Assembly: GCA_039619475.1 (NCBI GenBank)
Contig: CM077115.1
Location: 503,399,352 to 503,463,351 of the forward strand
Reading direction: 5' to 3'
From: Icerya purchasi
Taxonomy: Eukaryota > Arthropoda > Insecta > Hemiptera > Monophlebidae
DNA length: 64,000 nt
How positions within the stretch are numbered: position 1 is the first letter of the stretch; each line of letters begins with the position of its first letter. The translations under genes were made by a program, and so were the position numbers. Below, piece by piece: positions 39,061 through 50,079 of the stretch. Below the pieces are notes generated by a model that saw nothing but the letters and a program-made list of their open reading frames with translations, searched no databases and was not told the origin of the DNA.

Positions 39061-40471
39061 TTATCTAAATTAAATTCAACCGACTTCTCCCTTTAATTGA
39101 TTGTTTGTTTTTTTTTTTTTTTGCTCTTTTTTTTATAAAATATTAAGATATACAAAATATAATAAATAAAAACAAAAATTCGTTACCCAAACTTTTTACA
39201 TTCATGATTCACGAATAAATAACATTTCAACGATACATTTATAATTTGATTACATTAAAAATCTTCAGAAATTAAATTAAATTTGTTACTCATCACTTAC
39301 AAAATATATATAAAATCATATTGTAAAAATTTCAACTCCCCGATGACCGGTTTTGTTTAATTTAAGAACTCCCTACAAATTCGTGAATTTGAAGTAAAAA
39401 AATCATGAGAGACATTTCCAAGAACCAGTTGCACGTGTTTACCGGAATTACACATTTAATAACATACACATAGACCGAGCTTTGCTCGAACCTGAACTTG
39501 CAAATCAATCAATGGATTAATAAGTTTCACAAACAGTCAAACATTTAGCAGTATTTTATAACTGTGTGACACGAAAGCTACATGTTCGCATACATCGCAT
39601 TATCACAGACATTATGTTGAACTATTCTCACAATACAAAAAATAAAAACAAACATTCGTAAGGCAGAAATATTATTACAAATGATTATCTGTTATAACAA
39701 CGTCTCTCGTATATTTTAAAATTGACGTAATATTTAAATGCACTGTGTAAAGCGTAAATAAATATATCTCATCGCGAACAAAGATACTACGTATTTATCT
39801 GTCAGTTACTGCGGTAAATAAAATTATTACTTTTTTGTATTATAATGTAAATATGCGTTTTGTTTACTATATAATAAATCTTAGAAATAGGATAATCACT
39901 TAAATATTGGTCGCTTCTCTTTCAAAATTTCTCATTTCGTAAAATTTTCTCGGCAATAACCAATCCATTCTTAAACGATAAAAACCCGTAATTCCTGAGT
40001 TTAATGAAAAATCGTTAGAACCGTTCTCGACAATTTTTGCTCATGTTTCTTAATTAAATATTTACGACGCTTCTTATGTAATAATAATAATAATAACGTT
40101 AATATGCATCGAAACAAAAAATATTTTTGATCTTAAAATCGCCGCTGCAAATAATTTTTTTTTTTATTTCACCAAATTTATTCATAATGTGATATCAAAA
40201 CGAATCAAATACCTGAAAAAAGCAACCAGGAAAACATAAACAGTCTGCTTCTTTTCAAAAAATTATCGAAGATAATACAAAAAGTCGCTGTTACATAGAT
40301 CACCGTGTAACTTGTTTCCAACATCAAGTTTTATTGTAAGTGCCTATTTATTATTTTTACAAGTAATTCCTTTTCAATTTTCACCGCTTTTATACGTGAA
40401 AACGTAACAGTCTGAAATTCGCTGATTTTTCTAATGATATTATTTAAATCATTGAAAGATGTTTTGACGCA
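39061..40471. other. A/T-rich region upstream of the GH20 gene
   Basis: It contains T-runs and no recognisable coding sequence. The promoter and any non-coding first exon of the GH20 gene would be expected here or farther upstream, but I cannot point to a core promoter. A two-codon open frame ATG-TTT-TGA lies at 40459-40467, directly before the GH20 start codon. If transcribed it would be a minimal upstream ORF. Confidence 0.35.
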
Positions 40472-40719
40472 ATGACGATTAAGCGAGCACCGATAATTAT
40501 TCCGCTGGTATTACTGTCATCGGTCATCAGAGGTACTCTTTGTTCGGACGAAGACCGCTGGACGTGGTCGTGGAATTGCGAACGTAACAAATGCTCCAGA
40601 AGTCTGTTCCCGGTACTTGAAAAGGATTTACCGATCGAAGAACACGAAGAGGTGTGTAAATTAATATGCAGCGAGCAAGGATTGTTCTGGCCGTTGCCCA
40701 CCGGCCTAGTAGCGCTAAG
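40472..40719 (+). CDS. GH20 beta-N-acetylglucosaminidase, exon 1 (signal peptide and Cys-rich N-terminus)
   Basis: First coding exon of an insect chitooligosaccharide-degrading beta-N-acetylglucosaminidase. These secreted enzymes release GlcNAc from the non-reducing ends of chitin fragments during moulting and gut or peritrophic chitin turnover. The ATG at 40472 starts MTIKRAPIIIPLVLLSS, a basic N-region followed by a hydrophobic core, with likely cleavage near residue 24. After it come WTWSWNCERNKC, VCKLICSEQG and FWPLPTG, the W..C....C...C...C and (L/F)WP.PTG signature of insect NAGs at residues about 30-78. The exon ends in phase 2 (AG|GTAAAA), matching exon 2. Group I or group II NAG cannot be decided without alignment. 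Confidence 0.88.
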
Positions 40720-40924
40720 GTAAAATCTGAAATACGAAATAATTCATTTCTATTTTTTTCTCATAATTTCCTTTTATTTTTAATTACCTACTTTAAATAA
40801 GGGCGCGTCGTTGTTAAATATGTTATTTTTAAAAAACAATTAAAGTAAATAGCTTAAATAAATAATTTTGCACCAGAAATTGTTTCGATTCAGAGAATCT
40901 CCGGCACATTAAATCGTAAATAAA

Positions 40925-41715
40925 AGTTTGTTTTTTTTTTTTTTTTGTTTTTTTTTTATTTATTTTTTTGGGCGCGCCAGCGGCATTGACCCAACAACAA
41001 CGGAAATTAAGGAAGGGGTTAAATAAAAAGACGATTAGAAATAGAGCTTAGGAAAGATTGGAGTACAGGGATTATATCTGGAGATGGAAAGGAAAGGACA
41101 AAAGAAGAATTATACGGAGCAGGAAGACCCAGTGCCAAGATTTTCGAGTACAAAACAGAGCGCTCGGAATCAAGGGCAGAGCATTCAAAGAAGATGTGGT
41201 TTGCATCACATATGAGAGGAGAGATGGAATTATGAAGGGGACAATCGGGAGAAGGGGACAGGGAAAAACGAAAACGTGAAGAGGGTAGAAGTGAGTGATT
41301 AATACGCAGTCTGATTAAGGAAATGATCGCGGAGCGTTGATAAGAATAGGATTGAAACCACGGCTGGGAAGAGGGAACCGGTTGAATTTGAAGATAATGA
41401 GAGGCGGGATTAGAAAATAGGGAAGGATAGATGTCCGACCATAGTCGGGAATGATTAGCTGAGGAAAGAAGGAGGATGTCCGAGGTAGGAATTTTGCAGA
41501 ATAAAGGACCATCGCGGGCGGCCGAACGGGCTAAAAAGTCCGCTAACTCGTTGCCCTCGATGCCAGAGTGACTAGGAACCCACAAAAGGTCAATAGTAAT
41601 GGAACGGGATGAAAGTAAATTGGATATAAGAAAACGAATTAAAAGAATGATAGAATTGGAGGAATGAGAAGAAGGAGAAGAGATGGCTTGAAGAACACTT
41701 TTGGAATCTAAATAA
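40925..41715 (-). pseudogene. LINE 3' fragment with RNase H, 5'-truncated
   Basis: The minus strand from 41713 reads DSKSVLQAISSPSSHSSN, then IDLLWVPSHSGIEGNELAD, FLARSAARDG, RLWSDIYPSLFSNPASHY, LIRLRINHSLLPSSRF and CPLHNSISPLICDANHIFFEC. It ends LSSISNRLFI and a stop at about 41019. These are RNase H blocks (DS, W.PSHSGI.GNE.AD) followed by the zinc tail. The 188-codon frame 41585-41019 is open, making this the best copy of the family here. The T-runs at 40930-40970 are its poly-A tail. It begins only about 200 bp after GH20 exon 1, antisense to the gene. Confidence 0.85.
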
Positions 41716-42475
41716 AAGTAAATAAGTGTAAATAAATCGTTTCCACTGCCAAAGAAAGGTAAGATAAATTACATCACGATGAAATTCCTAATTTAGAAAA
41801 AAAAATTAGTAACAGATAAGTAAAATCTAATCATTTTCTCTAAATGCGCTAACTTCAATAGCGCAGAAATGAACAGTTCCTATTGATTAATAGCCAAATA
41901 GAAAAAAATGAAAACAAAATATTTAGGCTGCTCATAAATCTAGTTTAGTGGTTTCTCAGGATCTTTTTTTTTTTTTTTTTTATAATTTCTAATGTTGTCA
42001 CGAAGCATGCACGGAAACTGAACAGCAAATAAAAGGAGAAAGAGCGATTGCAGAACTGCTATTTTGTGATCAATTATAAATTTTAAAAAAAAGCACCTAA
42101 TTCTAAATTAGAAGTTTATTAAATATCAACATTCAACTTTTTCAGTCAGTCTTTTAGTGCTGCTACTGAAAAATCATTTCGATTCCTTTACATCTTTCGA
42201 CGATAGCTCTGTAAGGGCATTATGTATCCTACCTTTAAATTATTCCATGGACGTACTCGGCATTATTCCGGAACTCCGACTTTATCAGCCACAGTGCCCG
42301 CGTTCTGTTCGTATTCCATTTAATAATCGTATTGCGAGCTAAAAGCCAGGAAATGTTTTGTCTGGTATGTCGATATGAATTATTTTCCAGCTGCGTTTTG
42401 TTTTTTCCATTCCTGACCCTAATTTTGTCGTTTTTTTTCCCCGCCAAAAGTCGGTATGATACCATCGATATGCAT

Positions 42476-42549
42476 ATCATTTTGCACCAACCTATTCTAG
42501 ACGAACCTATGTACATATATATATATATATATCATTTTGGACCAACCTA
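42476..42549. mobile_element. Two solo mariner right ends in tandem
   Basis: ATCATTTTGCACCAACCTA (42476-42494) and ATCATTTTGGACCAACCTA (42531-42549) lie 55 bp apart in the same orientation. They differ at one base. Both match the right terminal repeat of the mariner relic at 43833-44818. No transposase sequence is attached to either end, so they are remnants of deletions or nested insertions. Confidence 0.7.
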
Positions 42550-42779
42550 TGTATATATATTGAGATGAACTCGTTTTCTCCCTCGACGATGAAATTTCGG
42601 AACGATTAACAAAACTTAAAGAAATTATGGGCGCTAGCGACACTTACGGTGTGCCACAGCAGGTATAGCTGCACCTAGCAGAGCATCAGACTTTTCCAAA
42701 AAACGACAAAAATAAAATAAACAAATGTTTCCGAGAAGGTGACTTATTGCCTAATTATTAAAATAAAAACTCACGATCC

Positions 42780-43440
42780 CGTCGTAAAACGGCGGTAATA
42801 TCTCCGTACCGGATTTGTCTAGCCCACCGCGTATCCAATAACGAGGCTTTTTAGTAGAAACCGCGTATATTTTCAGCAAAAATTACAAAAAAAACAACTT
42901 GACGGATGCTTAAAAAATTTGATACTGACGATAAAAGCAAAAAAACTGACTATCTGACACAAAAAAAAATAAAAGGCGACATCGCAAATGTGCGGCATGG
43001 CGCATAGGTTCGGCAAAAACGGTAACACGACTAGATTCAAAAAAGCTGCCACGCTCAACGACGACAAGAAACGAAATAATACGTGTCTAGTACACTGTGT
43101 GTCGTGACAACGTTAACAAAGGCTAGGCAGAAGTTTCTAGAAAAATGCCCAGATCCCGCACAAATTACCCTGCCTGATTTCGCGGAATTTTTCCATAATC
43201 TTCCCTCCACTCGACGTTGCTCAGCACACATTACAGACGCATTTTCCGCGCCAGCATACACTGCTATCTCCGCTTTTCGACCACTCACACCGCGAAACAA
43301 ATTCACTACCCTAGCGCATTCGTATGTACGACTGTGCATGGGATTTTACAGTTTCAGCCGAATAAGCATCCTAGACAAAACGATGCAGCGAGCTTGAACA
43401 TCGTTATCTAACGGCATAAGAAATACCGAATCTGTCTTAA
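42780..43440 (+). repeat. Dispersed repeat, copy A
   Basis: The repeat shares an ordered set of words with 45685-46400: AACGGCGGTAAT (42788), GGCTAGGCAGAAGTTTCTAG (43121), CCCTGCCTGA, GCATGGGATTTT (43336), CCGAATAAGCA and GAACATCGTTA. Spacings agree within a few tens of bases between copies. No coding frame is conserved. Family unknown. Confidence 0.7.
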
Positions 43441-43573
43441 TATATACATACGTGTATATACGAGTATATTAATACAGAATCTTTTAACATTCTGTTTGTT
43501 AATTATTAAAATATAGTAATTTATTACAAATATAAATATAACAAACAAATTTTAGAATAAAATGAAGGCTTTC

Positions 43574-43610
43574 TTATAAACGTTTTCGGGTATAACCCAT
43601 CATCAGCTAA
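43574..43610 (-). ncRNA. Hammerhead-like core, left arm
   Basis: Mirror copy of the right-arm core on the minus strand, with CTGATGA, T, the GGGT-TAT-ACCC hairpin, GAAA, AACGTT and T. Stem I is weaker because the last word is ATAA rather than CTAA, giving a G-A mismatch next to the expected cleavage site. Confidence 0.45.
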
Positions 43611-43693
43611 GAACACAATATATGTGTGATCAAAAACAAATTCTAAATCACACTCCATTTTAGAATTTGTTTCTGATCATACATTTTGTGTTT

Positions 43694-43730
43694 TTAGCTG
43701 ATGACGGGTTATACCCGAAAACGTTTCTAA
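43694..43730 (+). ncRNA. Hammerhead-like core, right arm
   Basis: TTAG (43694-43697), CTGATGA (43698-43704), C, GGGT/ACCC hairpin (43706-43716), GAAA (43717-43720), AACGTT palindrome overlapping the last A (43720-43725), U17 candidate at 43726, CTAA (43727-43730). All conserved hammerhead core residues are present. The unpaired C before stem II is atypical. Confidence 0.5.
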
Positions 43731-43785
43731 GTAGGCATTCATTTTATTCTAAAATTTGTTTGTTATATTTGTATTTGTAATAAAT

Positions 43786-43787
<2 letters not shown>

Positions 43788-43821
<34 letters not shown>
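43788..43821. repeat. (TA)n microsatellite
   Basis: TA run between the palindrome and the left end of the mariner relic. Confidence 0.95.
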
Positions 43822-43824
<3 letters not shown>

Positions 43825-43832
43825 ATACACAT

Positions 43833-44818
43833 AGGTTGGTCCAAAGATGATCTATACTGTGCCCTGTATCGCCCGAAAAAAAAAAAATCGAAAAAAATAT
43901 TCAAACGCATCATCGTAAAGTGTACAAATGGTGAAAATTTCACCGATTGCGCAAAGATATATCGTTAGTATCCTACTAACTTTTGACGGGAAAAAAAACC
44001 GATAAAATTACATCAAAGTTTTATTCAACAGCTGTTAACATTGTTCCTGCGTGGGTTGAACGGTAAGAGGAGTGGTGTCACCTTGGTGAAGGATGAAATA
44101 TTTGGTGATTTCTGGCCGTTCCGATGGACGTGTCCCTCCGAAGTGTTCAGGACGCTGGTGTAGTACTTGGAGTTGACTATAGTTTTCGGGGTGCTTTGGG
44201 GAACACTGAGAGCGTGTTCAGTGGTACAGCGATAGATACCGCCATCGGTCTACCACCGCTCGACGGTCGTGGAACAAATGTCGCGCGTCCAGATTTGAAC
44301 TGCGCACGCCAATCGTATACCGTCTGTGTCCCGATTGCTTCCTCACTGTGCATTTCTTTTAACATAGCATGACACTTTGATGCTCTCTTCTTCTGTGGGA
44401 ACCGAAAAATGGACAACACGAATTTGTTTTTGCCGTACTGAGATCAACACATTGTCAATCGCACTCGACGCCTTCGAAAATTCTCTTTGTTTTTACCGCG
44501 AACGTACTTGTGTAGGTGTTACGCGAACCTTTCCTGCCTGCGTTAAACACAATTTAGCGATACCATTTTTTTTTCTTCTTTCCGACGCTGTACTATGTAA
44601 TTCTGCATATTCAGTGTCGCCGTCCCGTGCACGCCACATTTCTCGAGGGGAAAAAATTTATTAGGGTATTATAGCTTTACGCTACCATACTAAAATTTGC
44701 ACCGTTTATGTAGAAAACTTCAGGCTTTACAATGATGTGCTTGAATGTTTTTTTCGGGTTTACTTCGGGCTTACTTCGGGCGAAGCCGAGCACAATACGG
44801 ATCATTTTGCACCAACCT
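43833..44818 (-). mobile_element. Mariner-like DNA transposon relic
   Basis: The terminal inverted repeats are AGGTTGGTCCAAAGATGATC at the left, and the right end whose reverse complement is AGGTTGGTGCAAAATGATC. The element is about 986 bp, shorter than a typical 1.3-kb mariner. A minus-strand frame reads SKCHAMLKEMHSEEAI, TVYDWRAQFKSGRATF and GGRPMAVS, matching the N-terminal helix-turn-helix (HTH_48-like) part of mariner transposase up to the ..RSGRP segment. Frame changes follow, and the catalytic DD-D region is not recognisable. Flanks do not show a clean TA duplication, so one end may be eroded. Confidence 0.75.
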
Positions 44819-45654
44819 TTATATACATATTCCATTATAATTCTCCTTTACTATAATCTGACTTTCTTGGCTTCGATCTTTCCATGGGCCTTTTGGTCCG
44901 CAGTTGTTGGCAGTTTTCCGATCATTGCATACTTTTTCCATTCCTTCACTGTAATCGGTAGCCAATGGAGTTCTGTCGACTCGGTTGTACCTGTTATTAT
45001 TTTCATCTCTGTGTTTAGTTTACCTTCTATTTTCTTAGTGTACACACTATTTAGTCACACAGAATTTTCCTGATGAATATGTACTAAAGCTAGGGCCGAG
45101 TTTGTAGTGCCTCTTGACTATTTCAGCCAGTTTTTGGCTCATAATTGTGTCGATAAAGAAATATCTACAATTTATTTATGCTTCCGCTTGCCAACACAAG
45201 TTTGTGGTCCCGTTACTTTACCGGCAGGAAAAAAAACTCACTTAGGCAAATGGCCGAATAAAGCTATCCGTAGACCTTGACTGATAATGAGTGTGTAGAG
45301 GCGACCAAGTGGATAGCAGAGTTGGACGGCGCAGAAACCTTTTTAATTTCATTCACGAGGTTTATATATATTATAATTGGACAAAGGCAAAAAAAAAGAA
45401 AAAAAAAAAAAACGGAGTTGAAGAAAATTAGTAAGCTACAAAAAAGATGTTTAAAAATATTTTAGTACGAATCTGATAACGAATACTACCTGGCGGAATA
45501 ATGTAACAAACCCGCACTTCTTCCTGTTCGTAGCGCCAGTGTAACAAATCCTGAATTGTCCCTCCGATCTGTTTTTCTCTTCCGGAAGCCAGTTACGCGG
45601 AGATGACGATAAAAAAGACGAGCATTAGGCTTTTAATTGTTTTTTAATTTCAAG

Positions 45655-45678
45655 TTTTTTTTTTTTTTTTTTTTTTTT
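45655..45678. repeat. Poly-T run at the edge of repeat copy B
   Basis: A run of 24 T directly before copy B of the dispersed repeat, as if an A-tail ended an element on the minus strand there. Confidence 0.9.
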
Positions 45679-45684
45679 ATCCGC

Positions 45685-46400
45685 CCTGGAACGGCGGTAA
45701 TCTATCTATACCAGAGATTTCACAAGTGCCCCGTTTTTACTGTGTCGAACGAAATGCGTAGTTTAAAATAGTAAACCGGAAATATATAAAAACACGTGTA
45801 TTTCATCAAACGGCACATAAACTATTAAGTTAATTACAACAAGAAAAGTTAATTTTACCGCATGGCGCTCTTTGTAACGCGCGAAAAAAACGGTATCGAT
45901 TGACTAGATGAGAGAAACGTGACAACTACCACATTAAGACGACGGCGACTAGAACAATAAGCGAACGAACAATGTGTCCCGTGCTACGGCGATAAAGGCT
46001 AAGCAGAAGTTTCTAGAAGAATACTTCTGCATAGATCACCGCACTTACTGCCCTGCCTGACTTTTGGCGGGATACATTAAAAATCTCTGCTCGCTCAATG
46101 TCATTCGCCATATAGTTCGGATGGGCGCTTTTGCCGCAAGCACATGTCACTGCCTTAGCCCTCGACCACTACCACTACACAGACACTAGTGCAGTATCAT
46201 CCCGGTGCAACTGATCGAACGAACAGGCATGGGATTTTCGGTTTTGGCCGAGTAAGCACATACTTGACAAAGCAAACGACGGCTAAACGAACGATGTCCG
46301 AGAGATCGTGAATTAATGACATTTCAGAGAATATTTTCTAACTCGGACATCGTTAAAAGATAGCGCTGCAAGTACCGAAACCGTATCAATAATAATAAAA
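45685..46400 (+). repeat. Dispersed repeat, copy B
   Basis: A diverged second copy of 42780-43440, with AACGGCGGTAAT (45690), GGCTAAGCAGAAGTTTCTAG (45997), CCCTGCCTGA, GCATGGGATTTT (46227) and CCGAGTAAGCA in the same order. It carries a hairpin at 46290-46354 that is collapsed in copy A. Confidence 0.7.
46290..46354. repeat. Hairpin with 13-bp perfect stem
   Basis: AACGATGTCCGAG (46290-46302) and CTCGGACATCGTT (46342-46354) are exact reverse complements around a 39-nt spacer, at the distal end of repeat copy B. Confidence 0.85.
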
Positions 46401-46439
46401 AAAACGTCTTCATTACAATAAACTAGTAAGGTTCTGAAC

Positions 46440-47010
46440 AAAAGAAAGAAGTTTACCGACAGAGGATAGGATTTAAGGAACCAAAAAAAAGTTATGGCAA
46501 ATTATGTTTTATGAGACCTAGAAGGATTAGCAATAAAATTGACAATGTGGAAGAAAAAGTTTTGATAAAACTACTGGGTTTTGTACCACAAAACGGAATT
46601 AAAAACGGAGGAACTTTGCGACAGAAAAATAAAATAAAAATATGGCTGATCGATTAGAACAAAGAATAAAAAACAGGCAGAAAAGAGAAAGCAGTAGGTG
46701 TCAGACTGGAGCAAAATCTATCAATACATTATTTCGGTTTCTCATTTCACGTAGTACTTATTAGCGTATGTATAAATGTGTTTAGCATGTATAGGTAGGT
46801 ATGAATTTGTTAGATTAAGGAATTAGATGTATTACATTTAAAGTTGAATTCAAGCTTACAGAGTAGGTATAGGGTGAATATAATGTAAAAAATGGCTAAG
46901 ATATTGTAATTTATGAATGAATGACATAATTATTTTAAGAATCTATAGAGACGGACCGTGTAGGACCCACACAAATTAATTTAAACAAAAAAAAAAACAA
47001 TAAAAGATCA
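46440..47010 (+). other. A-rich stretch, possible LINE tail
   Basis: The plus strand is A-rich, like the 3' part of LINE A, and ends in an A-run at about 46985-47000. I found no RT or zinc motif, so this is unassigned. Confidence 0.3.
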
Positions 47011-48272
47011 GAAATTTAAAAAGACAACAGTTCGATTTAAATATTTTTGAACGACGCTTCTCTAAAATTTCATAACACGTGCCGTTTTAATCGAAATATA
47101 ATTTAAAAAAAAAAAAAAAGTAATTTTTCATTTTCCGATTCCCTAGTAATTTTTAAACGTACTAGAAACAATGCGCACACTTGTTTAATTTCGGTTCGTG
47201 TTTGAACCAAAGCCGCATCGGCTCATTATAAAAGTCGAAGATACATTTTGTATTACAATATGCGAGAGGAAAATCCGATGAGCAATCTCTCGACGGATGT
47301 GGTTATCGGTTATTTGAAAAATCTGGAGAAAAGGTTCATCGAGAGAAACACTAATTTTCGGACAAAATGTCTGTTACACCTGCGCGAACCAACTGCAGCT
47401 GGCATAATGCATTTCGAAAGCCGCAATGAGAATAGCAGAAACGATACAAAGTGGATGATGGCCGCATTGTGGTGGTTTATACTAGCGTTAGACGCTTCGG
47501 TAATTTATCTTCGTTTAAAACCATAAAGACTGGAATTATATGTTTATCTCGGGGCGCGCACAATTATTCAAAAATCCAGGCAAAATCGCAAATCCGCTTT
47601 TAACAAAACTCTTCATCAACTGTCGGCGAAATTCCCCGCCGTCCTGCGCTGGGGTAATAGCCAAAATATTACCTACACTTAATTAGTTAAATGTTTAAAT
47701 ATTTACTCGATTTAGCTCGCTTAATTAAACACTCAATTAATTAAGTTATTAGTTAATTAATTAATAACGCGCTCGATACGTTTTCTATTTAAGTTTTGGA
47801 GTTCAATTGATTTTTTTTTATCATTTTTTTTTTTCTTTTCAAAAAATATACGCGTCCTATATACTTCCATATTTTTGTGAATTCCTGAACTTTCCACCGT
47901 ACGCTCGTTAAGCAAATATTTATTTGAAGTCAAACCACATGGGGGGAAAAAATAAAAAAAGAAATACATCATCTCTAATAATTCAACTTAAAGCTACACA
48001 ATCCCGCACACTGGTCAACTTGCTCTACTGCGTGAAAGAAGATTCCCGAACGTATTCAAAAACTGTTTTGACCCACCACCGGGTTCCCCATCTAGAATTG
48101 TCTTACAGATTATAATTTATTTTTCTTTTAACACGTATATGTTTTTTTTCGGCCGAGGGTCATTCTAAATGTACTAAGTTCGAAAACATACCCATGATTC
48201 TATATTTTTCCATGAGGCGAAGAAAATTGCCTTATTTTTTTTCGGGGTTGCATACTAGATCGATTTTCAATA

Positions 48273-48307
<35 letters not shown>

Positions 48308-49090
48308 GAAAAACTTGATTTTCCATACAAGAACAAATTTTCAGTATACATAATGGGACACGCTTAAATGAAATCGACTTACTAAAACAAAATGCCCCAG
48401 AACAAGAGGCCGTAATTTACTGAAAATCAGGCAATTTATGGAAATAACATATCGGTTATTTGAAGAAGGAAGGGGGATTGAAGCTCACCGCATACATCTA
48501 TAATAATTTACGGTGAACCGTATAAAGTATAGAATTTATAGAATTTTTTTTCAGTTATTTATATATAAGCACGGGTACACTAGCTAAACACAAAAAAGGG
48601 AAAAAACGCACAAAATCGCAAGAAAAACATTCTTGATGCTGTTGCTCATTTAGCGAACGGAAAATAGCATATAATGTAAGTATGCAAACAATTTGAAATT
48701 GTTCTGATCACAGTGGATTCACCAAAACGGAAATATGAACAGCTTCTAAACCGGTTCATCTTTCAGAGGAAAATTATGAAGACTGGATTAATGTTGACGT
48801 GAACATTCAAATTTCAGGAGACTCTAAAGGGGATTTATGGTGCATTAATATATACTGGAACTGCTGCAGAGCCCATCACGAATGATGAAGAAGAAAAAAC
48901 CGACCGAGGCGATGACACCAGACTGATTTATACACCATTAAGTATGTAACTACATATGCAGGTCATTTTTTTCTCATTATACCCACTTTTATGCATCTCA
49001 CTTTTTTTTTTTTCTGTTTACTCGTTCAATTGAAACAATAGTTGAAAATTTCACCATGACCCCACATTGTTTCCAATACATGACGCTTAT
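47011..49090. other. No recognisable gene within GH20 intron 1
   Basis: It contains an 88-codon open frame from an ATG at 47260 to 47526 with a hydrophobic C-terminal segment and a TATAAAAG 34 bp upstream. There is no family match or splice support. AT-rich TTAATTAA words cluster at about 47680-47765, and a T-run lies at 48275-48306. Confidence 0.35.
48275..48306. repeat. Poly-T run of 32
   Basis: The longest homopolymer in the window. It may be the tail of a retroposed minus-strand element that is no longer recognisable. Confidence 0.95.
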
Positions 49091-49092
49091 AA

Positions 49093-49155
49093 TACACACA
49101 CACACACGCGCGCGCGCGCACACATATATATATATATATATACATATATATAGTG
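49093..49155. repeat. Compound (AC)n(GC)n(AC)n(AT)n microsatellite
   Basis: Alternating purine-pyrimidine tract of about 60 bp with a central CGCGCG block. Such sequence can adopt Z-DNA. Confidence 0.95.
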
Positions 49156-49429
49156 CGAGGAGATAATGGATGAAGAGCGTATGCGTAGGGTGAAAAAGTT
49201 GCGGGAGTGAGTAGAATTTTTTTTTTTTTTTATTTGTTAAAATTACGATCTGGCTAATGTAGTCAATAAACAATTGGAATGTAGGTTATGCCATGATGGG
49301 AGATGCCATTCAACAATAACACTCCGCGTTGCTTTACCGGTCAATCAAACCGTTGGGGAAGATCTAGGGACGTACAATGATTTAGTCGTATGATTGTCGT
49401 TGCCTGAATCTAATAAATCAACTGTCAGG

Positions 49430-50075
49430 TCGTTTGAGTGGCCTACTAACCTACGCAAGTAACGCTCGCCATAATTTTTACTTTACTCACCTCCGGTACA
49501 TTCAGATCTCGATGTTGTAGTTTATCATTACGCATGTGCCGTGGTGCATTAGTTATTGTTCTCAGTATTTTTGACTGGCGTCGCTGCATAATTTTAATAT
49601 TAAACGCTGATGTTACCCCTCAAAGGGATGTACCACACGTCCACACCGGTTTAATAGCTGCATTATATAACAATAATTTTGACTTCAGCGATAACACGAA
49701 AGTTTTTCCCACCAGGAGCCAGTACATCTCCCTCAGCTTTAAGTTTATTTCCTTGGCCTTGACCATGCTCCTTCCCGGTCAAACGACGGTCAAGCCACAT
49801 GCCCAGGTATCTGAGGCTTTATTTCCCTGTGGAATAGAACGATCCAGATCAATAGGAAGGCATGTGCTCCTTTTGGTTGTGAATGTAACATGCACCGACT
49901 TAGACGAATTAATCTTAATCCTCCATTGTTGTGCTCATTTCTTCAGGTCATTTGCACGAGCCTTCAAGTTCTCCGACACTGCCGCAAATGCCGCTACCTC
50001 CACATTAGGCGTAACTAGAAGGTCATGAAAGAAGATTGGTCCTAATCCGGAACCTTGGGGAACGCCGGCTTCGAC
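49430..50075 (-). pseudogene. Jockey-like LINE reverse transcriptase fragment
   Basis: The minus strand reads VPQGSGLGPIFFHDLLVTPN (motif B), with the YADD segment lost (VEVAAFAAV). Then come ANDLKKWAQQWRIKINSSKS, LLLYNAAIKPVWTCG, a stop, and KIMQRRQSKILRTITNAP before RHMRNDKLQHRDLNVPE. The I.P.W.YG..LWG and LQR.QSK.LR.I.NAP.Y..N..L..DL.V blocks are diagnostic of the jockey clade. The catalytic aspartates are missing through an internal deletion. Confidence 0.8.
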
Positions 50076-50079
50076 AGAA

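Larger units (their letters stand above)
43513..43790. repeat. Palindrome with two hammerhead-ribozyme-like cores
   Basis: Arms of about 125-130 bp are near-perfect reverse complements around a short centre (about 43650-43662). Each arm, read outward from the centre, contains TTAG, CTGATGA, one extra base, GGGT-TAT-ACCC, GAAA, AACGTT, T and CTAA (43694-43730 on plus; 43574-43610 on minus, where the last word is ATAA). This is the order of a type I hammerhead. Stem I is TTAG:CTAA, stem II is GGGT:ACCC, and stem III is the self-complementary AACGTT. One extra base between CTGATGA and stem II departs from the consensus. Activity is an inference. Confidence 0.7.

Noticed and set aside
44124..44372. 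82-codon plus-strand open frame
   Set aside because: It is antisense to the mariner transposase N-terminal region.
47260..47526. Small gene with a TATAAAAG 34 bp upstream
   Set aside because: A TATA-like octamer is expected by chance in this composition, and the 88-codon product resembles nothing known.
49534..50028. 164-codon plus-strand open frame
   Set aside because: It is the opposite strand of the jockey-like RT fragment, whose minus-strand frames carry recognisable motifs.
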